A stretch of 43,152 nucleotides of DNA from Candidatus Nanopelagicaceae bacterium (GTDB lineage Bacteria; Actinomycetota; Actinomycetes; Nanopelagicales; Nanopelagicaceae), in the NCBI GenBank assembly GCA_947461995.1, contig CANHNH010000005.1:1-43152 (forward strand), given 5' to 3'. Below are positions 8,940 to 18,460 of the stretch, piece after piece. Position numbers and translations under genes: made by a program. The notes beneath the pieces are model-generated. The model saw only the letters and a list, made by a program, of their open reading frames with translations. It had not been told where the DNA came from and searched no databases. Every line of letters starts with the position of its first letter. Within the stretch, counting starts at the first letter, position 1.

Positions 8940-8974
8940 AAGTGCGTAGTGGGATTAACTCCCACTACGCACTT
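8940..8974 (-). promoter_or_regulatory. Perfect 15-bp hairpin between livK and livH
   Basis: The arms 8940-8954 and 8960-8974 are exact inverted repeats (core AGTGCGTAGTGGGA) with a 5-base loop. It lies about 20 bases after the livK stop codon. On the minus strand it is followed by CTACAAATAGAGGG, not a T run, so it is not a classic intrinsic terminator. Likely roles are protecting the 3' end of livK mRNA or partial termination, giving more binding protein than permease. Confidence 0.75.
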
Positions 8975-8993
8975 GCGAACTACATCCTCTTAT

Positions 8994-10109
8994 TTAGAGA
9001 AGTGATCCAACCCAAACCATCTTGCCATTCTTAATTGTATATTCATTCATATACAACTTGAATGGATCTCCTGTTGAGGAGAATGAGATTGTTTGTCCAA
9101 CAGCCTTAACTGTTGCATCGGCAAGCCATGTATTTAATGACTCACGAGTTGTCTTTCCAGCCTTGATACCTTGAAGGAAGACATAAGCTGCGTTGTAAGC
9201 CTCAAGAGTATAAAGACCGACTTCGCGCTTGAACTTCTTTTTGTACTCTTTTTCTAGAGCTGGAGCAACCTTCGCCATTGGCTGGCCAGGAGCTGTTAGG
9301 TATGCACCTTCAGCATTCTTCTTAGCCAACTTAATGAATTCGCCATCTAGTACGCCGTCGCCTGCAATGAACTTAACGTTCTTGGTTGCAGGATTATCGC
9401 GAAGTGCCTTGATGAAGATTGCAGCTTCTGGGTAGTAACCACCGTAGAACACTGCTGTTGCCTTTTTAGCCTTAACCTTTGCGACTACAGAAGTGAAGTT
9501 AGTTGTTCCTTCTGTAACCTTGTCAGATCCAACCACGATTTTTGGCGCATTTGACGCAACAATCTTTGCTAAACCATTGCCGTAAGGAGTCGCATCGTCA
9601 ACGATAAACAGTCTCTTAGAAACGCGAAGAGCAATCTTTGCGAGTTCTGGACCCTGTACGAAGTCATTTGCAACTACACGGTGGAAGTATGCAGACTTGT
9701 TTGAAAGAGCTGGGTTTGTAGCTGATGGTGAAATTACAGGAACTTTTCCACCTTCGTAGATAGGCATTGCGTTAATTGTTTCACCTGAGTACATACCGCC
9801 TACAACGCCGATTGCGCACTCGTCATCCACAACCTTCTTAGCAAGAGCTGGTGATTGAGTACCAGATGCCTGTGTATCAATTACCTTGTAATCAACTTTC
9901 ACTGCAGGATTTGTTGCGTTGTACTTATCAATTGCAAGGATTACTCCGTTGGCTTCATTAATACCAGTTTCCTGGTAAGCACCTGTTTGTGCACCTTGGA
10001 AATAAATTACTGGGTTTCCACCGCATGCAGCGAATGCACTTGGAGTAACAGCAACTGTTAATCCAACAGCAAGAGCTGAAGCAGAAACGATAGAGATGAT
10101 CTTTTTCAT
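8994..10109 (-). CDS. livK: Branched-chain amino acid ABC transporter, substrate-binding protein
   Basis: Extracytoplasmic solute-binding protein of the LivJ/LivK (periplasmic-binding type I) family, 371 residues from the ATG at 10109. A signal peptide with Lys-Lys, a hydrophobic core and PSAFA covers residues 1-27. The mature part has two Rossmann-like lobes; the first shows VIYFQGAQTG near 33-42, the ligand-site stretch SPSATNPALSN and the hinge region VVANDFVQGPEL. I reject the upstream start at 10166: the ATG at 10109 has AGGAAAGG 6 bases upstream and begins directly with the signal peptide. Cys29 right after the signal peptide (FAAC) is a poor lipobox match, so anchoring is uncertain. 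First gene of the liv operon. Confidence 0.95.
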   Translation of the reverse strand: MKKIISIVSASALAVGLTVAVTPSAFAACGGNPVIYFQGAQTGAYQETGINEANGVILAIDKYNATNPAVKVDYKVIDTQASGTQSPALAKKVVDDECAIGVVGGMYSGETINAMPIYEGGKVPVISPSATNPALSNKSAYFHRVVANDFVQGPELAKIALRVSKRLFIVDDATPYGNGLAKIVASNAPKIVVGSDKVTEGTTNFTSVVAKVKAKKATAVFYGGYYPEAAIFIKALRDNPATKNVKFIAGDGVLDGEFIKLAKKNAEGAYLTAPGQPMAKVAPALEKEYKKKFKREVGLYTLEAYNAAYVFLQGIKAGKTTRESLNTWLADATVKAVGQTISFSSTGDPFKLYMNEYTIKNGKMVWVGSLL

Positions 10110-10120
10110 GTATTGCCTTT

Positions 10121-10144
10121 CCTGTTCTTTTGTCCCGGGACAGG
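10121..10144 (-). promoter_or_regulatory. livK leader: two mutually exclusive stems at the ribosome binding site
   Basis: In the minus-strand leader CCTGT (10144-10140) can pair with ACAGG (10125-10121), which overlaps the AGGAAAGG Shine-Dalgarno. An alternative stem TGTC/GACA with loop CCGG lies inside the palindrome TGTCCCGGGACA at 10131-10142. The two share bases and cannot form together. Could be a translational switch or, as DNA, an operator; both are inference. Confidence 0.3.
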
Positions 10145-10153
10145 GAGACGAGA

Positions 10154-10183
10154 AGGGTAATGGCAAAGGGTTCGTTGAGACAA
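10154..10183 (-). promoter_or_regulatory. liv operon promoter (-35/-10)
   Basis: TTGTCT (10183-10178) and TACCCT (10159-10154) have an 18-base spacer, the same layout as the rpsA promoter. The leader would be about 35-40 bases and includes the palindrome and ribosome binding site. Whether the upstream pdtaR transcript also reads through is unknown. Confidence 0.5.
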
Positions 10184-10226
10184 GGTGAAATTGAGCGTAA
10201 GTGGCCTGTGAGCGAAGCTTTTGTAC

Positions 10227-10808
10227 CTACTGGCCGTCGGGAACGGCGCTGGGCGAGATTACCGCTTCGGCGACGGCCTTCATACTCATTCGACGATCCA
10301 TCGCAGCTCGTTGTATCCACGAAAATGATTCAGGTTCGCTCAAGTTCATGGCCTGCATCAAAATTCCTTTTGCACGGTCAACTAATTTTCGTGTCTCTAA
10401 TCGTTCGTGTAAATCAGCAACTTCAGTAGCTAAAGATTTCATTTGCGCGTGGCGACTTATTGCAATTTCAATAGATGGAATTAAATCATTAATAGTAAAC
10501 GGTTTAACAACGTAGGCCATAACACCAGCATCGCGCGCACGATCTACTAATTCTTTTTGACTAAATGCTGTAAGCATCAGAACTGGCGCTATAGAGATAA
10601 TTTCTTCTGCCGCAGATATTCCATCGAGCACTGGCATCTTTACATCAAGTATTGCCAAATCTGGTTTGTGTTCTTTCGCCAACTCAATAGCTTCTGCTCC
10701 ATTTGTTGCTTGTGCAATTACTTCATATCCAGATTCGGTGAGCATTTCGACTAAGTCCATGCGGATCAACGCCTCATCTTCGGCGACCAAAATTCGTATT
10801 GAACTCAT
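10227..10808 (-). CDS. pdtaR: ANTAR-domain response regulator PdtaR
   Basis: A 193-residue two-component response regulator whose output domain binds RNA. The receiver domain (about 1-120) has the acidic pair E10 D11, phospho-acceptor Asp55 in LAILDVKMP, the switch Thr in MLTAFS and Lys102 in VVKPF. A coiled-coil linker leads to the ANTAR domain (about 126-186) with RKLVDRAKGILMQ and FSWIQRAAMDRR. It closely resembles mycobacterial PdtaR, which prevents transcription termination by binding paired hexaloop hairpins. No partner histidine kinase is encoded in this window. The ATG follows the tRNA end after one base, so the mRNA probably arises by tRNA processing; there is no Shine-Dalgarno. Downstream neighbour is the liv operon. 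Confidence 0.95.
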   Translation of the reverse strand: MSSIRILVAEDEALIRMDLVEMLTESGYEVIAQATNGAEAIELAKEHKPDLAILDVKMPVLDGISAAEEIISIAPVLMLTAFSQKELVDRARDAGVMAYVVKPFTINDLIPSIEIAISRHAQMKSLATEVADLHERLETRKLVDRAKGILMQAMNLSEPESFSWIQRAAMDRRMSMKAVAEAVISPSAVPDGQ

Positions 10809-10809
10809 G

Positions 10810-10882
10810 TGCCTCGAGTCGGATTCGAACCGACACTATGCAGTGTTTGAGACTGCCCTCTCTACCGTTGGAGTACCGAGGC
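10810..10882 (-). tRNA. tRNA with CAA (Leu) anticodon but short variable loop
   Basis: A 73-base cloverleaf: acceptor GCCTCGG (10882-10876) pairs with TCGAGGC (10817-10811, one G-T), discriminator A at 10810, anticodon stem GCAGT/ACTGC around loop CTCAAAC with anticodon CAA (10849-10847), and T-arm GTCGG-TTCGAAT-CCGAC. CCA is not encoded. The D-arm has a 3-bp stem CTC/GAG and a loop with GGTAGA, resembling that of tRNA-Leu. However, the variable loop is only 5 bases (ATAGT), whereas bacterial tRNA-Leu normally has a long class II arm. Discriminator A fits Leu. The amino acid identity is therefore likely Leu (UUG) but not certain. Confidence 0.85.
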
Positions 10883-10890
10883 TTACTTAA

Positions 10891-10919
10891 AGTCTAACGG
10901 TAATTCTTAAATCGGAGAA
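10891..10919 (-). promoter_or_regulatory. tRNA-pdtaR promoter
   Basis: TAGACT (10896-10891) ends 8 bases before the mature tRNA 5' end, with a weak -35 TTCTCC (10919-10914) at 17 bases. It lies in the 50-base gap between pyk and the tRNA and probably drives tRNA and pdtaR together. Confidence 0.5.
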
Positions 10920-10932
10920 AATGTAGGCGTAA

Positions 10933-12372
10933 TTAGCGATAAGCAGGGGCAACGCCACCAACTGCGTCACCAACTATATGTACACGCATCGCATTTGTTG
11001 ATCCGGGAATTCCAGGAGGTGAACCCGCAACAATCATTACGTTCTCACCTTTCTTAGCTCGTCCACTTTCGATTAATACAATATCTACTTGCTTAACCAT
11101 GTCATCAGTGTGCTTAACCATCTCTGTAATTACTGGTTCGACTCCCCATGTCAGAGCTAAGCGATTGTAGGTTCCGATTTCTGGAGTCATAGCCAATATT
11201 GGAATTGGCGAACGTAGACGTGACATGCGACGAGCTGAGTCACCGCTTTGAGTAAAGGCAACTAAGTATTTGGCATTCACAATTGCACCAACTTCGGTGG
11301 CAGCTTTAGTAATTGCGCCACCTTTTGTTCGTGGTGCATTAATTATTGGACGGATGCGATCAAGTCCACCTTCTTCAGTTTTTTGAATAATACGAGCCAT
11401 TGTTTCAACAGCCTCAATTGCAAATTCGCCCACACTGGTTTCACCAGAGAGCATCAATGCATCGGCGCCGTCTAAGACTGCATTCGCGCAATCAGTAGCC
11501 TCTGCGCGAGTTGGACGTGAGTTAGTGATCATGGAATCCAACATCTGAGTTGCAACAATGACTGGTTTAGCCGCGTTTCGCGCCAGTTCGATGCAGTGCT
11601 TTTGCACAAGGGGGACATCTTCAATTGGAAGTTCGACACCAAGATCTCCGCGAGCAACCATGATGCCATCAAAGGCTTCAACGATTTCTTCTAAATTTAT
11701 CACGGCTTGAGGTTTTTCAATCTTTGCGATGACAGGAATACGTATTCCTACTTCATCCATGATGCGATGAACATCTTTGATGTCATCGGCGCTTCGCACA
11801 AAAGAAAGAGCGATGAAATCTGCGCCTGCTTTTAGACCCCAACGTAAATCTTCAATATCTTTTTCAGATAACGCAGGAACCGAGACTGCGACACCGGGCA
11901 AATTGATGCCTTTGTTATTGCTGACAGCCCCTGGTTCGATAACTTTGGTTACCACATCAGTTTTAGTCACAGAAGTAACTTCTACAGTAACTTTCCCATC
12001 ATCAATGAGAATGCGATCACCCTTTTTACAATCTCCGGGCAATCCTTTAAACGTAGTACTAACTCGATCTTTTGTGCCTTCAATTTCATCAGTTGTGATT
12101 GTAAAAATATCGCCACGAGAGAGTTCGTGTGGTCCATTTGCAAACCGAGCAAGTCGAATCTTTGGTCCCTGTAAATCTACGAGCACTGCAACAGGAACTC
12201 CGGCGGCTTTGGCTGCGCTTCGTACTGCATCGAGTCTGCCTTGATGTTCCATGTGCGATCCGTGGGAGAGATTTAATCGAGCCATGTTCATGCCAGCGGC
12301 AATAAGTTCTTCAACTTTTCCAGGCGCTTCTACCGCTGGACCCATAGTGCAAACAATCTTTGCGCGACGCAT
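10933..12372 (-). CDS. pyk: Pyruvate kinase
   Basis: Pyruvate kinase, 479 residues, makes pyruvate and ATP from phosphoenolpyruvate and ADP in glycolysis. The N-terminus RRAKIVCTMGPA and the nucleotide-site stretch ARLNLSHG (Arg32) are typical; the catalytic Lys is in VIAKIEKPQAV near 212, followed by metal ligands in MVARGDLGVELP. The C-terminal allosteric domain ends with IVAGSPPGIPGSTNAMRVH. Length is normal for bacterial enzymes. It starts 13 bases after the gltD stop codon with its own -10 box, and is followed by the tRNA-pdtaR unit. The pyk-pdtaR neighbourhood is common in Actinobacteria. Confidence 0.97.
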   Translation of the reverse strand: MRRAKIVCTMGPAVEAPGKVEELIAAGMNMARLNLSHGSHMEHQGRLDAVRSAAKAAGVPVAVLVDLQGPKIRLARFANGPHELSRGDIFTITTDEIEGTKDRVSTTFKGLPGDCKKGDRILIDDGKVTVEVTSVTKTDVVTKVIEPGAVSNNKGINLPGVAVSVPALSEKDIEDLRWGLKAGADFIALSFVRSADDIKDVHRIMDEVGIRIPVIAKIEKPQAVINLEEIVEAFDGIMVARGDLGVELPIEDVPLVQKHCIELARNAAKPVIVATQMLDSMITNSRPTRAEATDCANAVLDGADALMLSGETSVGEFAIEAVETMARIIQKTEEGGLDRIRPIINAPRTKGGAITKAATEVGAIVNAKYLVAFTQSGDSARRMSRLRSPIPILAMTPEIGTYNRLALTWGVEPVITEMVKHTDDMVKQVDIVLIESGRAKKGENVMIVAGSPPGIPGSTNAMRVHIVGDAVGGVAPAYR

Positions 12373-12378
12373 AAAGCA

Positions 12379-12384
12379 ATCCTA
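12379..12384 (-). promoter_or_regulatory. -10 box of pyk, probably leaderless
   Basis: TAGGAT ends 6 bases before the pyk ATG and lies just after the gltD stop codon (TAG at 12388-12386). No Shine-Dalgarno is present. It is the same hexamer and spacing as at polA. Confidence 0.6.
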
Positions 12385-12385
12385 T

Positions 12386-13843
12386 CTATAAAACGAGTGG
12401 CCGGTCTGTAGTAATTATTGGTGCGTGTAATTGTGATTTCTCTTCTGTGAGGTAGGTGTCTACTGCAGCTGCGGCGCTTCGACCCTCAGCAATAGCCCAA
12501 ACAATCAACGATTGTCCGCGACCTGCGTCCCCGGCAACGAAAACACCTTCAGAAGTTGTTTGAAAATTTGTGTCTCGTTTAATGTTCCCACGTTCATCTA
12601 ATTCAACTTCTAATTGTGTAATTAATGCATTTTTTTCTGGACCAGTAAAACCCATTGCTAGAAATACAAATTGCGCAGGGATCTCTTTTTCTGATCCTGG
12701 AATAGGTGAAAATTTTCCATCAATAAATTGTGTTTCAACAATCTTTATCCCCCGAAGCTTTCCATCGGAGTCTCCTAAAAATTCTTCGGTGCTTACTGAA
12801 AAAATTCGATTATCTAATTCTTCGTGTGCACTAGAAACTCTAAAAATCATTGGATACGTGGGCCATGGCGCATTGGATGGACGCTCTTGCGTTGGACGCG
12901 GCAAGATCTCTAGTTGAGTGACAGATTTTGCTCCTTGACGAATTGCCGTGCCTAAACAATCTGCTCCAGTATCTCCGCCACCTAAAATAATTACATCTTT
13001 TCCTTCGACATTGATTGGGCGTTCAGTAATTTCACCAAGTGCTTCTTTATTTCCCCACGGTAAATACTCCATCGCCTGATAAACACCTTCAAAAGATCGC
13101 CCTGGTATTTCAAGATCACGCCACTGAGTTGCACCAACAGCTAAAACAACAGCGTCATAACGTGAACGAAGTTGTGGTCCCGTCAGATCTACGCCGACGT
13201 TAACACCTGGGCGAAAACGAGTTCCTTCTTTTTCCATCTGAACAAGTCTGCGATCAACAATATGTTTTTCCATTTTGAATTCTGGGATTCCATAACGCAG
13301 TAATCCCCCAATTCTTTCTGCGCGCTCATACACTGCAACAGTGTGTCCGGCTCGAGTAAGTTGTTGTGCAACTGCAAGTCCGGCTGGTCCTGAACCAATA
13401 ACTGCGACAGTTTTTCCAGATAATCGATCTGGCGGCAATGGCTTTACGTTGCCCGCCCCAAAAGCTTCTTCAATGGTCCGCAGTTCTACTTGCTTAATTG
13501 TTACTGCATCAGCGTTTATTCCGACAACGCATGCTGTTTCGCATGGCGCAGGACATAAACGCCCTGTGAATTCTGGGAAGTTATTCGTTGCATGCAGACG
13601 ATCAATGGCGTTGTTCTTATCGGCGCGCCACATCAATTCATTCCATTCAGGAATGAGATTGCCTAATGGACACCCCTGATGACAAAAAGGAATTCCGCAA
13701 TCCATGCAGCGGCCTGCTTGTTTTTGTAGATGTTCAAAACTTTGTGGTTCGTACACTTCGTTCCAGTCTTTGATACGAACATCAACTGGTCGACGCTTAG
13801 GTAATTCACGCGGAGTTGATAAAAAACCTTTTGGATCACCCAT
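12386..13843 (-). CDS. gltD: Glutamate synthase small subunit
   Basis: NADPH-binding small subunit of glutamate synthase, 485 residues. The N-terminal ferredoxin-like part holds Cys46, Cys49, Cys54 and Cys58 ([13 protein letters not shown]) and a second group Cys97, Cys101 and Cys105 (CPAPCETAC) for two [4Fe-4S] clusters. Then come an FAD Rossmann site VIGSGPAG at about 149-156 and an NADPH site [11 protein letters not shown] near 290. The protein passes electrons from NADPH to GltB. It overlaps the gltB end by 8 bases and has a strong ribosome binding site inside gltB. Confidence 0.97.
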   Translation of the reverse strand: MGDPKGFLSTPRELPKRRPVDVRIKDWNEVYEPQSFEHLQKQAGRCMDCGIPFCHQGCPLGNLIPEWNELMWRADKNNAIDRLHATNNFPEFTGRLCPAPCETACVVGINADAVTIKQVELRTIEEAFGAGNVKPLPPDRLSGKTVAVIGSGPAGLAVAQQLTRAGHTVAVYERAERIGGLLRYGIPEFKMEKHIVDRRLVQMEKEGTRFRPGVNVGVDLTGPQLRSRYDAVVLAVGATQWRDLEIPGRSFEGVYQAMEYLPWGNKEALGEITERPINVEGKDVIILGGGDTGADCLGTAIRQGAKSVTQLEILPRPTQERPSNAPWPTYPMIFRVSSAHEELDNRIFSVSTEEFLGDSDGKLRGIKIVETQFIDGKFSPIPGSEKEIPAQFVFLAMGFTGPEKNALITQLEVELDERGNIKRDTNFQTTSEGVFVAGDAGRGQSLIVWAIAEGRSAAAAVDTYLTEEKSQLHAPIITTDRPLVL

Positions 13844-16800
13844 GAGCTGCCACCTCCATCACGTATTGATCAATAGGTAAACCTTCGCGATTGGCTTTCT
13901 CAATTGCACTAAGTGCTCGTGCGTAATCTCGTGGCATCACCAGCGAAATGCGATTAAGAGCCTTATCCCAATCTGCCAATAACTCATGTGCAACAACCGA
14001 ACCTGTATCCACCTCAAAGACAGAGAGCAAGTTACGTAAAATATCTCTTTGATCTTGAGGCACAGCGATGATGTCAACCATTTCTTGATTAACCTGTGAC
14101 TCATTGAGATCGAGAACAAAAGCTCTTCCACCAGACATTCCGGCAGCGAAATTTCGACCGGTGCGACCCAGTACAACGACGGTGCCACCCGTCATGTATT
14201 CACATCCGTGGTCACCAACACCTTCAACGATTGCAGTAGCACCTGAATTGCGGACGCAGAATCTTTCACCGACCATTCCTCGTATGAAAATCTCACCGGA
14301 AGTAGCACCATAACCAATAACATTTCCAGCAATCACATTTTCATGAGAAGGAAATTGTGCTTTCTCATCGGGGCGAACTATTACGCGACCACCAGAGATT
14401 CCTTTAGCCACATAATCATTAGCATCTCCGTACAAGCGAATCGTTAAGCCAGGTGGAATAAAAGCTCCAAGTGATTGACCAGATGAACCATGCAATGTCA
14501 CATCAATTATGTTTGGTTCTAACCCTTGCGCGCCAAATGTACGAGTGATCTGCGAACCAAGCATTGTTCCTACTGTTCGATTAACGTTTCGAACCGGCAA
14601 ATCTATGCGTACTGGCTGCTTTGACTCTAACGCTGCAGCAGATAATTCGATTAATTTGTTATCAAGGGCATTAATCAATCCGTGATCTTGAGTTGTAGTG
14701 CGATGCAAAGCACTTTCTACATCTGGGCGCATTAGAAGTGGAGCAAGGTCTAAGCCGTGTGCCTTCCAGAAATTAACCGCACTTTTAGTATCTAGATATT
14801 CGACATGGCCAATGACTTCTTGCAGTGTTTTAAAACCAAGCTGAGCTAAAAGTTCTCGAACCTCTTCGGCAATATATTCAAAGAAGGTTTCTACAAACTC
14901 TGGTTTGCCAGTAAATCTTTTACGCAACTCTGGATTTTGTGTCGCAACTCCAACAGGACACGTGTCTAGATGACACACCCGCATCATTACACAACCAGAA
15001 ACTACGAGTGGTGCAGTTGCAAAACCAAACTCCTCAGCACCTAGAAGGGCTGCGATCATTACATCTCGTCCGGTTTTTAACTGTCCATCTGCTTGAACAA
15101 CTATGCGATCACGTAATCCGTTGAGTAATAATGTTTGCTGGGTTTCGGCTAACCCGAGTTCCCACGGCGCACCTGCGTGCTTTAATGATGTAAGTGGTGA
15201 AGCACCGGTTCCGCCATCATGACCAGAAATCAAAACAACATCAGCATGTGCTTTACTCACACCAGCTGCGACAGTTCCGACGCCAACTTCGGCAACTAAT
15301 TTCACGTGAATTCGTGCGTCTTGGTTTGCGTTCTTTAAATCATGAATGAGTTGAGCAAGGTCTTCAATTGAATAAATATCGTGATGCGGTGGTGGGGAAA
15401 TTAAACCAACGCCAGGAGTTGAGTACCTGACCTTGGCAATCCATGGATAAACCTTGTTACCGGGTAATTGTCCGCCCTCTCCAGGTTTTGCTCCCTGCGC
15501 AATTTTGATTTGAATGTCATCTGCATTAACCAAGTAACTACTTGTAACTCCAAATCGACCACTGGCTACCTGTTTGATAGCAGAGCGTTTTGAATCTCCA
15601 TTAACCATAGGTAAATAACGTTCTGGATCTTCACCGCCTTCACCAGTATTTGATTTTGCACCAATTCGATTCATGGCAATGGCTAGCGTTTCGTGTGCTT
15701 CCTGCGAAATAGAACCATAGGACATAGCCCCTGTTGAAAAACGCTTGAGTATTTCCGAAATTGGTTCTACCTCATCGATTGAAATTGGTGTTCGCTCTTT
15801 GAAGGCGAATAGTCCGCGAAGAGTCATTAGCGCCTTGCTCTGCTCATCAATTTTATGTGTGTACCTTTTAAATACGTCATATCGTTTTGCACGAGTGGAA
15901 TGTTGTAATGTGAAAACTGTTTCGGGATCGAATAAATGGGGTTCGCCTTCACGGCGCCATTGATATTCACCACCGATAGGAAGTTTGCGTGAACCCGGTA
16001 CTTCTCCCCCTGGTGGGTATGCGATGTGATGACGAGCAATTGTTTCTTTTGCAATCATGTCTAAACCAATACCACCTAGACGAGAAGTTGTGCCAGTGAA
16101 GTATCGATCTACTAACTCTTGTGAAAGTCCAATAGCTTCGAATACTTGTGCGCCTGTGTAAGAGGCAATTGTTGAAATTCCCATCTTGGACATAACTTTA
16201 AGAACGCCTTTACCTAAACTCTTAATCAAATTAGCAACGGCTTTTTCTGGAGTAATCCCTGTGATATCTCCTTGTAGAACTAAGTCCTCAGCACTTTCCA
16301 TTGCAAGATATGGATTTACTGCTGCTGCTCCGTATCCGATGAGCAACGCAACATGATGGACTTCTCGGACATCGCCAGCCTCAACGATGAGGCCAACTGT
16401 TGTTCGAGTTTTTTCACGTATTAAATGATGGTGAACTGCAGCGGTTAATAACAACGATGGAATTGGCGCATCTTCTGCGTCTCCATCTCTGTCAGATAGA
16501 ACAATGATTCGCGCGCCTTCTGCAATTGCCTTTGATACTTCGGCAGCTATTTCATCGAGCCGGTTACGAAGTGATTGCCCTCCACCAGCGACTTGAAATA
16601 AACCACGAACTACGTATGCCGATAATCCTGGATAGTCACCGTCGGCATTAACGTGAATGATTTTTGCAAGTTCATCGTTATCAATTACAGGAAATGCTAG
16701 AGATATTTGTCTGCACGATGCAGGTCCCGGATCTAACAAATTGTGCTCTGGGCCAACAGATCCACCCAAACTTGTGACTAACTCTTCACGAATTGCATCC

Positions 16801-18347
16801 AATGGTGGATTTGTTACCTGTGCAAATAATTGTGAAAAATAGTCAAATAACAATCGGGGTTTTTCAGAGAGCGCCGCAATTGGAGAATCAGTTCCCATGG
16901 ATCCAAGTGGTTCTGCACCATTTTTAGCCATCGGCGTGAGGAGAATACGAAGTTCTTCTTCTGTGTAACCAAAAGCTCTTTGTCTACGTACAACTGATGA
17001 GTGAGGATAAATAATGTGCTCACGCGGTGGCAATTCGTTGAGTTTCATGATTCCTGCATGAAGCCACTCACCGTATGGGGCGCTTCGTGCCAAAGTATCT
17101 TTGATCTCTTCGTCTTCAATAATGCGACCTTGTTCGATATCTACAAGGAACATCTTTCCTGGTTGTAAACGTCCCTTACGAACAATTTGCTCCGGTGCAA
17201 TGTCTAGTACGCCTACTTCACTTGCAAGTACAACCAAACCATCTTTTGTAATCCAAAAACGAGATGGACGCAATCCGTTGCGATCAAGAACTGCTCCTAT
17301 TTGATGACCGTCGGTAAATGTCACACATGCAGGACCATCCCACGGTTCCATGAGAGATGCGTGGAAAGCATAAAAATCTCTGCGCTCTCGAGACATGGAA
17401 GTGTGGTTTTCCCACGCTTCAGGGATCATCATCAAAACCGAGTGAGCGAGTGAGCGACCACCTAAGTACAGAAGTTCAAGCACTTCATCAAAAGATGCTG
17501 AGTCACTGCCTTTAGGGTCAACGATTGGATAAATTCTCTTCAAATCTCCGGGAATGAGATCGCTCTGCAAAAGAGTTTCACGCGCACGCATCCAATTGCG
17601 ATTTCCTTTGACTGTATTTATCTCGCCGTTGTGCGCAATAAATCGATAAGGGTGCGCTAATGGCCAGGACGGAAACGTATTGGTCGAAAAACGTGAGTGA
17701 ACTAGTGCTAGTGGAGAAATTACTCTTTCATCGCTGAGATCAGGGAAAAACTCTTCAAGTTGACCCGTTGTGAGCATCCCTTTATACACAATTGTTTTTG
17801 AGGATAAAGATGAAAAATAAATTGGCAAAGAGTGCTCAATGCGTTTTCTTAAGCAAAAAGAGAGGCGCTCTAGATTTATTCCTGTTTCGTTTTGCAGGCC
17901 AGCGATAAAGATTTGTTCAAAGCGGGGCATTACTGAGAGTGCAGTTTTTCCCAAAGATGAAGAATTAATTGGCAGCTCGCGCCAACCTAAAACAGTTAAA
18001 CCTTCTTCGGCTGCAATCTGGGCAATTTTTTCCTTAACCTGGGCATCTGGTTGAATAAATCCAATACCTGTTGCATATGCACCTTGTGCGGGAAGTTCAA
18101 ATGAAACAACCGCTCGATAAAAAGCATCCGGAACACAGATGAGAATTCCTGCACCGTCGCCACTATCTGGTTCGCTGCCAGATGCTCCACGATGTTCCAG
18201 ATTTCGAAGTGCAATGAGACCTTTTGCAACAATAGAGTGGCTTGCTTCTTTATTTAAAGTCGCAACCATTGCAACACCACATGCATCGTGCTCATTGGCA
18301 GGGTCGTATAGCCCTTGTGCAATTGGATAGTTGGATTGCAAGCTCAT
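13836..18347 (-). CDS. gltB: Glutamate synthase large subunit
   Basis: Large subunit of NADPH glutamate synthase, 1,503 residues: glutamine + 2-oxoglutarate + NADPH gives 2 glutamate. The N-terminal class II amidotransferase has its catalytic Cys at residue 23 in [10 protein letters not shown], exposed after cleavage of a short propeptide. The central and FMN domains follow, with the [3Fe-4S] cysteines in [12 protein letters not shown] around 1118-1130, and the C-terminal beta-helix repeats ([20 protein letters not shown]). I prefer ATG at 18347, with GGAG 11 bases upstream, over a TTG three codons earlier that has only 2 bases from GGAG. With glutamine synthetase (not in this window) it forms the low-ammonium assimilation route. 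Confidence 0.97.
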   Translation of the reverse strand: MSLQSNYPIAQGLYDPANEHDACGVAMVATLNKEASHSIVAKGLIALRNLEHRGASGSEPDSGDGAGILICVPDAFYRAVVSFELPAQGAYATGIGFIQPDAQVKEKIAQIAAEEGLTVLGWRELPINSSSLGKTALSVMPRFEQIFIAGLQNETGINLERLSFCLRKRIEHSLPIYFSSLSSKTIVYKGMLTTGQLEEFFPDLSDERVISPLALVHSRFSTNTFPSWPLAHPYRFIAHNGEINTVKGNRNWMRARETLLQSDLIPGDLKRIYPIVDPKGSDSASFDEVLELLYLGGRSLAHSVLMMIPEAWENHTSMSRERRDFYAFHASLMEPWDGPACVTFTDGHQIGAVLDRNGLRPSRFWITKDGLVVLASEVGVLDIAPEQIVRKGRLQPGKMFLVDIEQGRIIEDEEIKDTLARSAPYGEWLHAGIMKLNELPPREHIIYPHSSVVRRQRAFGYTEEELRILLTPMAKNGAEPLGSMGTDSPIAALSEKPRLLFDYFSQLFAQVTNPPLDAIREELVTSLGGSVGPEHNLLDPGPASCRQISLAFPVIDNDELAKIIHVNADGDYPGLSAYVVRGLFQVAGGGQSLRNRLDEIAAEVSKAIAEGARIIVLSDRDGDAEDAPIPSLLLTAAVHHHLIREKTRTTVGLIVEAGDVREVHHVALLIGYGAAAVNPYLAMESAEDLVLQGDITGITPEKAVANLIKSLGKGVLKVMSKMGISTIASYTGAQVFEAIGLSQELVDRYFTGTTSRLGGIGLDMIAKETIARHHIAYPPGGEVPGSRKLPIGGEYQWRREGEPHLFDPETVFTLQHSTRAKRYDVFKRYTHKIDEQSKALMTLRGLFAFKERTPISIDEVEPISEILKRFSTGAMSYGSISQEAHETLAIAMNRIGAKSNTGEGGEDPERYLPMVNGDSKRSAIKQVASGRFGVTSSYLVNADDIQIKIAQGAKPGEGGQLPGNKVYPWIAKVRYSTPGVGLISPPPHHDIYSIEDLAQLIHDLKNANQDARIHVKLVAEVGVGTVAAGVSKAHADVVLISGHDGGTGASPLTSLKHAGAPWELGLAETQQTLLLNGLRDRIVVQADGQLKTGRDVMIAALLGAEEFGFATAPLVVSGCVMMRVCHLDTCPVGVATQNPELRKRFTGKPEFVETFFEYIAEEVRELLAQLGFKTLQEVIGHVEYLDTKSAVNFWKAHGLDLAPLLMRPDVESALHRTTTQDHGLINALDNKLIELSAAALESKQPVRIDLPVRNVNRTVGTMLGSQITRTFGAQGLEPNIIDVTLHGSSGQSLGAFIPPGLTIRLYGDANDYVAKGISGGRVIVRPDEKAQFPSHENVIAGNVIGYGATSGEIFIRGMVGERFCVRNSGATAIVEGVGDHGCEYMTGGTVVVLGRTGRNFAAGMSGGRAFVLDLNESQVNQEMVDIIAVPQDQRDILRNLLSVFEVDTGSVVAHELLADWDKALNRISLVMPRDYARALSAIEKANREGLPIDQYVMEVAAHG
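13851..13857 (-). promoter_or_regulatory. Strong gltD ribosome binding site inside gltB
   Basis: GGAGGTG lies 7 bases before the gltD ATG, within the last codons of gltB. It is the best Shine-Dalgarno noticed in this window and explains efficient gltD translation despite the 8-base overlap. Confidence 0.8.
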
Positions 18348-18363
18348 TGTTTTCAAGGCTCCA

Positions 18364-18388
18364 GTTGTCGTTATTTTTTCGGGACAAC
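18364..18388. repeat. Inverted repeat upstream of gltB
   Basis: GTTGTC (18364-18369) and GACAAC (18383-18388) are perfect 6-base arms, extendable by a G-T pair, with a 13-base A/T-rich spacer. The element sits just upstream of the gltB ribosome binding site in a 113-base gap. It could be a regulator-binding dyad for nitrogen control or an mRNA hairpin; no regulator is identified. Confidence 0.4.
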
Positions 18389-18460
18389 CTTGGCCCTAGT
18401 GCGTACTACTTGGAAAAGAATAGCAAGAAAAGTTCTAATTCCGATAGTTCAGAGTAGTGA

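Noticed and set aside
10109-10166. Longer start for livK
   Set aside because: It would place 19 hydrophilic residues before a clear signal peptide and ignore a good ribosome site at the ATG 10109.
9958-10320. Minus-strand 120-codon ORF spanning the livK/pdtaR gap
   Set aside because: Overlaps two certain genes in another frame and has no recognisable features; the true gap content is the liv promoter and leader.
10883-10932. Intrinsic terminator after pyk
   Set aside because: No stem with a T run is visible; the gap holds the tRNA promoter instead.
11777-12244. 155-codon plus-strand ORF
   Set aside because: Antisense shadow of pyk; sequence is low-complexity Ser/Thr/Pro and the opposite strand carries all pyruvate kinase motifs.
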